A stretch of 39,881 nucleotides of DNA. Source: Mycobacterium sp. E1214 (lineage in GTDB: Bacteria > Actinomycetota > Actinomycetes > Mycobacteriales > Mycobacteriaceae). Position numbers and translations under genes: made by a program. Within the stretch, counting starts at the first letter, position 1; the number at the start of each line of letters is the position of its first letter. The notes under the pieces were generated by a model. That model was not told where the DNA came from. It ran no database searches and was given only the letters and a program-made list of their open reading frames with translations. The stretch is taken from assembly GCF_001666755.1 (NCBI RefSeq), contig NZ_LZJC01000107.1, positions 1 to 39,881 of the forward strand. The letters are read 5' to 3'. This document shows positions 24,947 to 32,095 of the stretch, one piece after another.

Positions 24947-25444
24947 CTAGACCGCGGCCGACGCGCCGCGCCCGCCGCCGGCGCGCCGGATCCGGATGTC
25001 GGCCGAGCGGCGCTGGGCGGGGTCGTCGCCGGCCGATACCCGCACCCGCACGGCGCGCCCGGTGTCGGCGTCCACGAACGCCAGCGGGGCCGCGCCGTCC
25101 TGGAGGTGGGCGTCCCCCCACTGCACCAGCGCCAGGAAGACGGGCAGGAAATCCTCGCCGGCGTCGGTGAGCCGGTATTCGTCGCGGGCGCGGCGCCCGG
25201 GCTCCCGGTACGGCACGCGGACGACGATGCCGGCCGACTCCAGCTGCTTGAGCGCCCGCGACACCGCCGGTGCCGACGTGCCGATTCTCTCCACGAAGTC
25301 CTCGAAACGGGTTGTGCCGAAGAACAATTCGCGGACCACCTGGAAGGCGGTCTTGGTGCTGAGCAGTTCGAGGACCTTCGACATCGAGCAGGCGTCGGTG
25401 ACCGACCAGCGTCGGCGATCCTGCAGTTGCTCCTCGAGCTCCAC
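24947..25444 (-). CDS. HxlR-family winged-helix regulator
   Basis: 165-residue HxlR-type DNA-binding protein. CSMSKVLELLSTKTAFQVVRE, LFFGTTRFEDFVERIGTSAPAV and SRALKQLESAGIVVRVPYRE form the winged helix, followed by RDEYRLTDAGEDFLPVFLAL. Cys19 lies where redox-sensing family members (QorR/YtfH type) carry their sensor cysteine. The GTG start at 25444 is preceded by an AAGGGGTGAGG Shine-Dalgarno sequence. It is divergent from an NmrA-like reductase, the same partnership seen for E. coli ytfH-ytfG. The C-terminal 50 residues are Arg/Ala-rich and less conserved-looking. It likely represses itself and the reductase through twin operators. Confidence 0.92.
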   Translation of the reverse strand: MELEEQLQDRRRWSVTDACSMSKVLELLSTKTAFQVVRELFFGTTRFEDFVERIGTSAPAVSRALKQLESAGIVVRVPYREPGRRARDEYRLTDAGEDFLPVFLALVQWGDAHLQDGAAPLAFVDADTGRAVRVRVSAGDDPAQRRSADIRIRRAGGGRGASAAV

Positions 25445-25460
25445 CGCCTCACCCCTTGAC

Positions 25461-25474
25461 TAACGCTTGCGTTA
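25461..25474. promoter_or_regulatory. HxlR operator 1
   Basis: TAACGC-TT-GCGTTA, a perfect 6-2-6 inverted repeat 16 bp upstream of the HxlR GTG. Its centre is 41 bp (about four helical turns) from operator 2, which has the same TAACG half-site. Confidence 0.75.
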
Positions 25475-25501
25475 TGCAGATCCCGGTGCTTACATCGTAA
25501 C

Positions 25502-25515
25502 TAACGAAGTCGTTA
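25502..25515. promoter_or_regulatory. HxlR operator 2
   Basis: TAACGA-AG-TCGTTA, a perfect 6-2-6 inverted repeat 18 bp upstream of the NmrA-like ATG, mirroring operator 1. A smaller inverted repeat, TTAC-ATC-GTAA, lies at 25490-25500 between them. Confidence 0.75.
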
Positions 25516-25533
25516 CTCAGCAAGGAGGCGGAC

Positions 25534-26454
25534 ATGGCCGCGCAGCGGTTGTTCCTCATCACCGGCGCCACCGGAAAGACTGGGGCGCCCACCGTCAAGA
25601 TCCTGCGCGACGCGGGCCATCGGGTCCGCGCGTTCGTGCACCGCGCCGACGAGCGCTCCGCGCCGCTCGCGGCGCTGGGCGCCGAGATCGTCGAGGGCGA
25701 CCTGCTCGACTTCCGCGCCGTCAGCTCGGCGATGGCGGGCGTCAGCGCCGCGTATTTCTGCTACCCGATCGCGCCGGGCAACCTGCTGCCGGCCACCGCC
25801 ATCTTCGCGCAGGCCGCCAGCGAGGCGGGCGTCGAGGCGGTGGTGAACATGTCGCAGATCTCGGCCCGGCGTGAAGCGAAAAGCCATGCGGCGCAGCAGC
25901 ACTGGATCGCCGAGCGGGTGCTGGATCGATTCGCGTTCACCACCACCCACCTGCATCCGACGTTCTTCGCCGAGTGGCTCACCTGGCAGTGGCGCCGCAC
26001 CGGCGAGGAGGGCCTGCTGGAGCTGCCGTTCGGTGTCGGGCGGCACGCGCCCATCGCCGCCAGCGACCAGGCCCGCGTCATCGCGGCCATCCTGCAAAAC
26101 CCGACCCCGCACGACCGCCAGGTATATCCGCTGGTCGGGCCGCGCGAGCTAAACCACTACGAGATCGCCCAGGAGATGTCGGACGCGCTGGGCATCCCGG
26201 TGCGTTACCGGCCGGTCGACATCCCCGCCTTCACCGCGCGGCTGGCCGCCGAGGGCTGGTCGGACTTCTTGGCCCAGCACCTGGCCAGTGTGGCGCAGGA
26301 CTACCAGGACGGGATCTTCGCGGGGGAGAACAACCTCGTCGAGGTGATCAGCGGCCACCCGCCGATGACCGTGGCGGACTTCGTCGCCGCCCACCGCGCC
26401 GACTTCGGTGACGACGGCCGTCTCGACCGGCGCCCCACCGCGGTGCCGGCCTGA
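25534..26454 (+). CDS. NmrA-like NAD(P)-binding reductase (QorB-like)
   Basis: 306-residue atypical short-chain protein of the NmrA family. ITGATGKTGAPTVKIL (9-24) is the dinucleotide-binding motif; there is no catalytic Tyr-x3-Lys in the classical place. VEGDLLDFRAVSSAMAGVSAAYF and VVNMSQISARREAKSHAAQQHW are typical. Bacterial relatives beside HxlR regulators, such as QorB (YtfG), reduce quinones with NADPH, so a quinone or electrophile reductase is the best guess; a regulatory sensor role is possible. The Shine-Dalgarno AAGGAGG (25522-25528) before ATG 25534 is the strongest in the window, predicting high translation once derepressed. Confidence 0.9.
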   Translation: MAAQRLFLITGATGKTGAPTVKILRDAGHRVRAFVHRADERSAPLAALGAEIVEGDLLDFRAVSSAMAGVSAAYFCYPIAPGNLLPATAIFAQAASEAGVEAVVNMSQISARREAKSHAAQQHWIAERVLDRFAFTTTHLHPTFFAEWLTWQWRRTGEEGLLELPFGVGRHAPIAASDQARVIAAILQNPTPHDRQVYPLVGPRELNHYEIAQEMSDALGIPVRYRPVDIPAFTARLAAEGWSDFLAQHLASVAQDYQDGIFAGENNLVEVISGHPPMTVADFVAAHRADFGDDGRLDRRPTAVPA

Positions 26455-26515
26455 CGGCGCTGCGCGCGAGCACCCTTTCGGTCCGGGGGCGACCCGGTGG
26501 AGTAGGAACTAAGCC

Positions 26516-27685
26516 ATGGCTGGACCGATGGAGGGCGTCAGGGTCGTCGAGCTCGGGGTGTGGGTGGCCGGACCGGCCACCGGGGGCATCCTCGCCGACT
26601 GGGGCGCCGACGTCGTCAAGATCGAGCCGCCGGCCGGGGACCCGGCCCGCATGTTCGGCCGGATGCTGGGCTGCGACCTGGGCGTCAACCCGCCCTTCGA
26701 GATGGACAACCGGTCCAAGCGCAGCGTCGTCGTCGACCTCACCACCACCGAGGGCCGCGACACCGCCTTCGAATTGCTCGCCACCGCAGACGTTTTCGTG
26801 ACCAATGTGCGCCCCGGCGCCCTGCAACGGCTGGGGCTGGACTTCGCCTCGGTGGCGCAGCGCAACGCCCGACTGGTCTACGGGCTGATCACCGGCTACG
26901 GCGACACCGGGCCCGACGCGGACCGCGCCGCCTACGACGTCGCCGCATTCTGGTCGCGCGCCGGCGTGGCCCACCTGTTGACCCGGCCCGGCGACACGCC
27001 CCCGTTCCAACGGGGCGGCATGGGCGACCACTCGGCCGGGATGACGCTGGCCGCGGCCGTCTGCGCGGCGCTGGTGGCCCGCGCCCGCACCGGCGCGGGC
27101 CAGCTGGTGACCACCTCGCTGTACCGCCAGGGCGCCTACACGGTCAGCTTCGACCTCAACACCTACCTGATGAGCGGCCAGCCGATCGCGATCGGCCGGC
27201 GCGAGTCGATGGGCAATCCCTGCATGAACAACTACGCCGCCGCCGACGGTCGACGGTTCTGGATCGTCGGGCTCGAGCCCGAGCGGCACTGGCCGGCGCT
27301 GTGTCGCGCGGTGGGCCGCCCCGAATGGGGCGAGGACCCCCGGTTCGCCGACGCCCGCGCCCGCGCCGCGAACTCGGTGCAGTTGATCGCCGAACTGGAC
27401 GCCGTCTTCGCGACGCGGCCGCTCGACGAGTGGGCCGACGTGTTCGCCGGGGAGCCCGATTTCTTCTGGTCACCGGTGAACAGCCTCGAGGACGTCGTGG
27501 CCGACGCGCAGTTCCACGCCGCGGGCGGCATCGTCGACGTTCCGGACGGCAACGGGGTCATCCCGATGGTGGCCACGCCCGCGGACTTCCACGGCACGCC
27601 CTGGGCGCCTCGTTCGGCGGCACCGGAGCTCGGCCAGCACACCGAGGAAGTCCTCGCCGAACTCGCGGCGCGCCGGCAGACCTGA
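26516..27685 (+). CDS. CaiB/BaiF (family III) CoA-transferase
   Basis: 389-residue family III CoA-transferase that moves CoA between acyl-CoAs and free acids. The catalytic Asp171 is in RGGMGDHSAGM. The N-terminal VVELGVWVAGPATGGILADW, GADVVKIEPPAGDP, NRSKRSVVVDL and NVRPGALQRLGLD motifs are canonical. It could activate a carboxylic acid produced by the P450/dehydrogenase genes downstream, feeding the acyl-CoA dehydrogenase encoded about 2 kb upstream. The start is ATG 26516 with a modest GTGGAG upstream. The repeated motif copy C begins 13 bp after its stop, so the P450 operon probably has its own promoter. Confidence 0.94.
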   Translation: MAGPMEGVRVVELGVWVAGPATGGILADWGADVVKIEPPAGDPARMFGRMLGCDLGVNPPFEMDNRSKRSVVVDLTTTEGRDTAFELLATADVFVTNVRPGALQRLGLDFASVAQRNARLVYGLITGYGDTGPDADRAAYDVAAFWSRAGVAHLLTRPGDTPPFQRGGMGDHSAGMTLAAAVCAALVARARTGAGQLVTTSLYRQGAYTVSFDLNTYLMSGQPIAIGRRESMGNPCMNNYAAADGRRFWIVGLEPERHWPALCRAVGRPEWGEDPRFADARARAANSVQLIAELDAVFATRPLDEWADVFAGEPDFFWSPVNSLEDVVADAQFHAAGGIVDVPDGNGVIPMVATPADFHGTPWAPRSAAPELGQHTEEVLAELAARRQT

Positions 27686-27697
27686 GCCGTCGAACCT

Positions 27698-27736
27698 TTA
27701 CAAAATCCGGTACCAGTGTCACGCTGTCCGGTGAGC
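27698..27736 (+). promoter_or_regulatory. Repeated regulatory motif, copy C
   Basis: TTACAAA (27698-27704), ten bases, AGTGTCA (27715-27721), then CGCTGTCCGGTGAGC. It is nearly identical to copy B and lies at the head of the P450 operon, about 105 bp before the 27842 start. The 156-bp gap holds no gene. It ties this operon to the TesB-LLM-FadE operon. Confidence 0.65.
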
Positions 27737-27841
27737 CACGGCGCCGGGCGGTGCGTCGCGGCCGCAGCCGATGACAAACCCCATGGGACACGCGCAGCGA
27801 CGCCGGTGCACTCCCGGCGCGCGGTGGTGAGGAATGGATCG

Positions 27842-28417
27842 ATGGTCGCTCCGACGTTCAAGGTCAGCAGAAGCAGCAGCGCTGCGCCGCTCCGGGACAC
27901 CGAACGGCTGCGCTACCGGCTCGACGTCGTGGCCTGCAGCGTCGCCGACCTCATCCAGTCGGCCGGCGGCTGGCTCTACGACCGCGCGATGGCCGGCTGG
28001 GAAGTGACCGCGCTGCTTCCCGACGGCTGCGACGACCGCGCGCTGCGGATCCTCGGCGTGCGCGGCCTCGGCCTGGAAGAGCGGTTCGCCACCCTGGGCA
28101 CCGGCTCGACGAGCCACACCCTGGCCGTCAGCGCGGAGGCGCTCAGCGTCGACACGCGGGTGCGCGACACGGTGCTGCGGTCCCTGGACGACCGCATGAC
28201 CGAGGTCGCCCTGTGGGGCCGCTCCGCCCAGGAGTGGCCGCTGCGCGTCAACCGGCTGATCACCCGCTCGCAACACCGGTTGAGCGCGGCGGCCCGCACC
28301 TTCAAGGGCTACGCGCTTGCCGCGGAAGGCGTTTCGGGGATCACGGTCGACCCGGTCGAGGCGTTGCTGTGCGATGTCCGCTCGCCGATCGACACCGAGC
28401 TGATCCGGCTCGACTGA
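27842..28417 (+). CDS. Unknown protein, 191 aa
   Basis: I do not recognise a family. The start ATG 27842 follows TGAGGA (27828-27833); an in-frame reading upstream runs through motif copy C and is not credible. The N-terminus is Ser/Arg-rich (MVAPTFKVSRSSSAAPLR). The body includes RLDVVACSVADLIQSAGGWL, YDRAMAGWEVTALLPDGCDD and RALRILGVRGLGLEERFATL, soluble and mixed alpha/beta in character. VACSVADLIQSAGGWLYDRA is amphipathic but too polar for a membrane helix. It is the first gene of the P450 operon and ends five bases before the NIPSNAP-like start, so it is probably functionally tied to that pathway. Confidence 0.75.
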   Translation: MVAPTFKVSRSSSAAPLRDTERLRYRLDVVACSVADLIQSAGGWLYDRAMAGWEVTALLPDGCDDRALRILGVRGLGLEERFATLGTGSTSHTLAVSAEALSVDTRVRDTVLRSLDDRMTEVALWGRSAQEWPLRVNRLITRSQHRLSAAARTFKGYALAAEGVSGITVDPVEALLCDVRSPIDTELIRLD

Positions 28418-28421
28418 GCGC

Positions 28422-29126
28422 ATGCGGAAGTACCACAGTCACACGCTGCTCTACCTGCACGAGACCGTCTCCCTGGGATCCGGCCGCAGCGACGGCTTCA
28501 CCGAGGTATTCACCGAGGTCTACCGGCCGATGCTCGAACAGCTCGGCGCCCGGCTGTTCGCCCTGTGGGAGTCCACGCCCTACAACGGCCATTGGCCGCA
28601 GGTGACGATCGTCTGGGAGATCGACGGGTTCGCCGACTACGCGCGAATCGGTGCCGCTCAGACCCGCGGCGGTAGCCACGAGGCGGCGGCCCGGGACTGG
28701 TCGGCCTACCTGGCCGGAATCGGCGCTTCGGGCGAGGGCCGCATCATGTACCCGGGGCCCAGCAACCGGACCCTCGGGCAGTTGCGGGACGCGAAATTCA
28801 CCGCGCCGCTGGTGATTCAGGAGATCATGCAGACCAAGCCGGGGCGCCAGGACGACTACGTCCGTGAGCTGGAGCGGCTCTACGTGCCATGGTCGGAACG
28901 CACCGGCAAACGCTGGCTCGGGTCGTTCACCACCACGTTTCGCTACAACGAGGTCATCCACTACTGGGCCCTCGACGGCGGCTGGGACTGCTTCGCCGAG
29001 CACTACCCCTCGTGGAAGGAGAACCCGCCCGCCGAGATCGTGACCTGGATGAGCGTGGCACCCGCCCTGCGCGACGGCTGGGAAGACTCCATCCTTCAGG
29101 CCCTACCGCCGTCACCGCTGCAGTGA
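28422..29126 (+). CDS. NIPSNAP/dimeric alpha-beta barrel protein
   Basis: 234-residue protein with two ferredoxin-like alpha-beta modules resembling NIPSNAP or EthD-type dimeric barrels. The first includes LYLHETVSLGSGRSDGFTEV and LFALWESTPYNGHWPQVTIV; the second includes VIQEIMQTKPGRQDDYVREL and KRWLGSFTTTFRYNEVIHYW. Such proteins are found beside P450 and steroid or terpene degradation genes in actinobacteria, but their catalytic role is generally unproven. Its stop overlaps the P450 start (GTGA at 29123-29126), indicating coupled translation. An isomerase, dehydratase or binding role are all possible. Confidence 0.78.
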   Translation: MRKYHSHTLLYLHETVSLGSGRSDGFTEVFTEVYRPMLEQLGARLFALWESTPYNGHWPQVTIVWEIDGFADYARIGAAQTRGGSHEAAARDWSAYLAGIGASGEGRIMYPGPSNRTLGQLRDAKFTAPLVIQEIMQTKPGRQDDYVRELERLYVPWSERTGKRWLGSFTTTFRYNEVIHYWALDGGWDCFAEHYPSWKENPPAEIVTWMSVAPALRDGWEDSILQALPPSPLQ

Positions 29127-30349
29127 CCGTGACGGGCACCGACTTTCGCTACGACCCGTTCGACGCGGCGGTGATGGCCGACCCGCTGCCGTTCTACCGC
29201 GTCCTGCGCGACGAACACCCGGTGTACTACCTGCCGCAATGGGACACCTTCGCCCTGTCGCGGTTCGACGACATCTGGCAGGTGCTGGAGGTCAACGACG
29301 GAACCTTCGTCGCCTCGGAGGGCACGCTACCGCCCGCCTCGGCGCTGGCCCGGCACAACGACGGGCCGGTCGCAGACCCGCCCCTGCACCCCCTGCCGTT
29401 CCACGCGGTGTTCGACACCGACCTCTACGCCGAGATCCGGCGCGCACACTCGGCACCGCTGCGGCCGCGGGCGGTCACCGGCCTGGCGGACCGCATCCGC
29501 GCGCTGGCCAACGAGCGCCTCGACGAATTGCTGCCCCGCGGCTCGTTCGACCTGACCCAGGACTACGGCGGCATCGTCGCCGCCACCATGGTGTGCGAAT
29601 TAGTCGGCCTGTCAACCGATCTCGCGCCCCGGGTACTGGCGGCCGTCAACGCCGGCAGCCTGTCCGCACCCGGCGAGGGGGTCGACACCGCGCAGGCCCG
29701 GCCCAACTACCTGGACTTCCTGACCCCTGTGGTCCGCCGCCGGCGCACCGACGCCTCGGGCGGACCGCTGCCCGTCGTCGACGGCCTGCTGCGCTACCGC
29801 CTGCCCGACGGCAGCGCGCTGTCCGACGCGGAGGCCGCGACGCAGATGCTCTGCATCTTCATCGGCGGGACGGAGACCGTGCCGAAAATCGTCGCCCACG
29901 GGTTGTGGGAACTCAGCCGGCGCCCCGAGCAGCTGGCCGCCGTGCGCGCCGACCCGGCGGTCAACGTAGCGCTCGCCCGCGAGGAGATGATCCGGTATTG
30001 CGCACCCGCCCAATGGTTCGCGCGAACGGTGCGGCGGCCCTTCACGATTCACGGCACCACGATCAAGCCGGGCCAGCGCGTCATCACCCTGCTGGCCTCG
30101 GCCAACCGCGACGAGCGGGAGTATCCCGAGCCCGACGCCTTCGTCTGGGACCGGCCGATCCGCCGCTCGCTGGCGTTCGGGCGCGGCCAGCACTTCTGCC
30201 TCGGTTACCACCTGGCCAGGCTGGAAATTGACGTGCTGCTCACCGAATGGCTGCGCCGCGTCCCCGATTACACCGTCGACGGGGACGCCGCCACCCGGTT
30301 GCCGTCGAGCTTCCAGTGGGGATGGAACACGATCCCGGTGGCGGTCTGA
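29123..30349 (+). CDS. Cytochrome P450
   Basis: 408-residue bacterial class I P450 needing separate ferredoxin and reductase partners, none of which is encoded nearby. The heme-binding FGRGQHFCLGYHLAR places the thiolate ligand at Cys359. The K-helix ExxR is Glu288-Arg291 (REEMIRY), and the I-helix oxygen-activation motif is GGTET (248-252), with a Glu-Thr pair in place of the usual Asp-Thr. Substrate-recognition loops cannot be interpreted. The GTG start at 29123 overlaps the NIPSNAP-like stop. It probably hydroxylates a hydrophobic compound whose alcohol is then oxidised by the two dehydrogenases encoded next. The CYP family number needs an alignment. Confidence 0.95.
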   Translation: MTVTGTDFRYDPFDAAVMADPLPFYRVLRDEHPVYYLPQWDTFALSRFDDIWQVLEVNDGTFVASEGTLPPASALARHNDGPVADPPLHPLPFHAVFDTDLYAEIRRAHSAPLRPRAVTGLADRIRALANERLDELLPRGSFDLTQDYGGIVAATMVCELVGLSTDLAPRVLAAVNAGSLSAPGEGVDTAQARPNYLDFLTPVVRRRRTDASGGPLPVVDGLLRYRLPDGSALSDAEAATQMLCIFIGGTETVPKIVAHGLWELSRRPEQLAAVRADPAVNVALAREEMIRYCAPAQWFARTVRRPFTIHGTTIKPGQRVITLLASANRDEREYPEPDAFVWDRPIRRSLAFGRGQHFCLGYHLARLEIDVLLTEWLRRVPDYTVDGDAATRLPSSFQWGWNTIPVAV

Positions 30350-30350
30350 G

Positions 30351-31340
30351 GTGTGGTCCTACCGCATCGTCGCGCCGTACGAATTCGAGCGCACCTCGAT
30401 CCCGCAACCCACACCCGACGACCTCGCCGACGGCCAGGTCCTGCTGCGGTTCGCCGCCGCCGGAGTGTGCGGCAGCGACCTGCCCGCCTTCCGCGGCACG
30501 CGGGGCCCGTTGCCGGGCGACGACGGGCCGAGCGCGGCCGGCAAGGACGGCTTTCCCATCCACGAGGTCGCCGGTGAGGTGATCGCCAGCCGGCATGCCG
30601 GCCACCGCCCGGGCGATCGCGTCGTCGGCTGGGCCTCCGGGTTCGACGGCCTGATGGAACGGGTCGTCAGCGACGGTGACGGGCTGGCCCCCTACGATCC
30701 GGCGCTGCGCCCGGCGCAGGCCATCGCGCTGCAACCGTTGGCGTGTGTCCTCTACGCCTGCGAGCAGCTGCCGGATCTGGCGGGCCGCCGCGTCGCCGTC
30801 CTCGGCCAGGGCTCCATCGGCCTGCTGTTCTCCTACGTCGCCAAGGCGGCCGGCGCCCGGTGCGTCACCGGCGTGGACCCCGTCGACCGGCGCCGGCTCG
30901 CACGCGTTTTCGGCGTCGACGAGGCGGTCCGGGCCACCAGCGACCGGTGGGTGAGCCGGCTGGGCGCCGCGGACCGCGCGGACGTGGTGATCGAGGCCGT
31001 GGGTCATCAGGTCGCGACCCTGGCGCACGCCATTGACGCGGCCGCGCCGGGCGGCACCGTCTTCTATTTCGGCGTCGCCGACGACGAGGCCTACCCGATC
31101 AGCATGCGCAGCATGCTGCGCAAGAACCTGACGCTGAAGTCCGGGGTCACGCTGGACCGCCGTCGCATGCTGGAGTTGGCGGGCAAGTTCGTCGCCGAGC
31201 ACCCCGGGCTGCTCGAGGCGTACCTCACCCACACCTTCGACGTCGACGACGTGCAGAGCGCCTTCGGGCTGGCCTGCACACCGGACCCCGAACGGATCAA
31301 GATTGCGATCGCCACGAAAGAGCGCGCCGATGACGGGTGA
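30351..31340 (+). CDS. Zinc-type alcohol/sorbitol dehydrogenase-like MDR protein
   Basis: 329-residue medium-chain dehydrogenase/reductase. AAAGVCGSDLPAFRGTRG supplies the catalytic-zinc Cys, and IHEVAGEV the His-Glu pair. The Rossmann motif VAVLGQGSIGLLFSYVAKAAG and the Asp of VTGVDPVDRRR indicate NAD preference. The four-cysteine structural zinc lobe of classical alcohol dehydrogenases is absent. The start is GTG 30351, one base after the P450 stop. It overlaps the following SDR by 11 bp. Oxidation of the P450-generated alcohol to an aldehyde or ketone is the likely role. Confidence 0.88.
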   Translation: MWSYRIVAPYEFERTSIPQPTPDDLADGQVLLRFAAAGVCGSDLPAFRGTRGPLPGDDGPSAAGKDGFPIHEVAGEVIASRHAGHRPGDRVVGWASGFDGLMERVVSDGDGLAPYDPALRPAQAIALQPLACVLYACEQLPDLAGRRVAVLGQGSIGLLFSYVAKAAGARCVTGVDPVDRRRLARVFGVDEAVRATSDRWVSRLGAADRADVVIEAVGHQVATLAHAIDAAAPGGTVFYFGVADDEAYPISMRSMLRKNLTLKSGVTLDRRRMLELAGKFVAEHPGLLEAYLTHTFDVDDVQSAFGLACTPDPERIKIAIATKERADDG

Positions 31341-32073
31341 CGCGGCGGGCCCGCGCGTGGCGGTGGTCACCGGCGCGGCCGGCGGGCAAGGTCGTGCTAT
31401 CACGAAACGCCTTGCCGAAGAAGGGTTTTCGGTAGCCGCCTGCGACCGGCGCACCGGCGAGTTGGACGCGGCCGTCGGCGAGCTGGGCGATGCCCGGGTG
31501 CTGCCCCTCGCCCTGGACGTTACGTCCGCCGCCCAATGGGAGACGGTGGTGCGGCGGGTCGTCGACCGGTTCGGCGCCCTGAGCGCGCTGGTCAACTGCG
31601 CCGGCGTGCTGCACCGCACGCCGTTGGCCGACGAGACGGCCGAGGGCTTCGAAAGCGCCTGGCGCGTCAACTGCCTGGGCGCCTTCCTGGGGATGCGGGC
31701 GGCGCTCGGGCCGCTGCGCGAGGCACCCGGCGCCTCGATCGTCAACATCTGCAGCACCGGCGCGATCCGCCCGTTCCCGCAGCACACCGCCTACGGCTCC
31801 GCGAAGTGGGCGCTGCGCGGCCTGACCCAGGCGGCGGCGGCCGAACTGGCCCCGGCGGGCGTCCGGGTCAACGCGGTGTTCCCCGGGCCCATCGCCACCC
31901 CGATGCTCGATCAGGCCACCCAGACCCGGTTGGCCGACACTGCGATGTTCGGGCGGATCGGCCGGCCCGGCGAGGTGGCCGACGCCGTCGCGTTCCTGGT
32001 CTCCGAACGAGCGTCGTTTGTCACGGGCTCCGAACTGGTCGTCGACGGCGGGCAATGCCTCCAGATCCCGTGA
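31330..32073 (+). CDS. Short-chain dehydrogenase/reductase
   Basis: 247-residue classical SDR: VTGAAGGQGRAI (cofactor motif), CDRRTGE, NCAGVLHRTPLADE, NICSTGAI and the catalytic YGSAKWA Tyr-Lys pair, then VFPGPIATPM and the terminal FVTGSELVVDGGQCLQIP. The cofactor loop follows the FabG/hydroxysteroid pattern. NCAG replaces the common NNAG at the active-site Asn motif, which may be functionally meaningful. ATG 31330 lies inside the end of the preceding dehydrogenase gene. Having two dehydrogenases in tandem suggests two successive alcohol oxidations or a reversible keto/hydroxy pair. Confidence 0.93.
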   Translation: MTGDAAGPRVAVVTGAAGGQGRAITKRLAEEGFSVAACDRRTGELDAAVGELGDARVLPLALDVTSAAQWETVVRRVVDRFGALSALVNCAGVLHRTPLADETAEGFESAWRVNCLGAFLGMRAALGPLREAPGASIVNICSTGAIRPFPQHTAYGSAKWALRGLTQAAAAELAPAGVRVNAVFPGPIATPMLDQATQTRLADTAMFGRIGRPGEVADAVAFLVSERASFVTGSELVVDGGQCLQIP

Positions 32074-32095
32074 CCGAGCGCGGCGGGCCCCGGCC

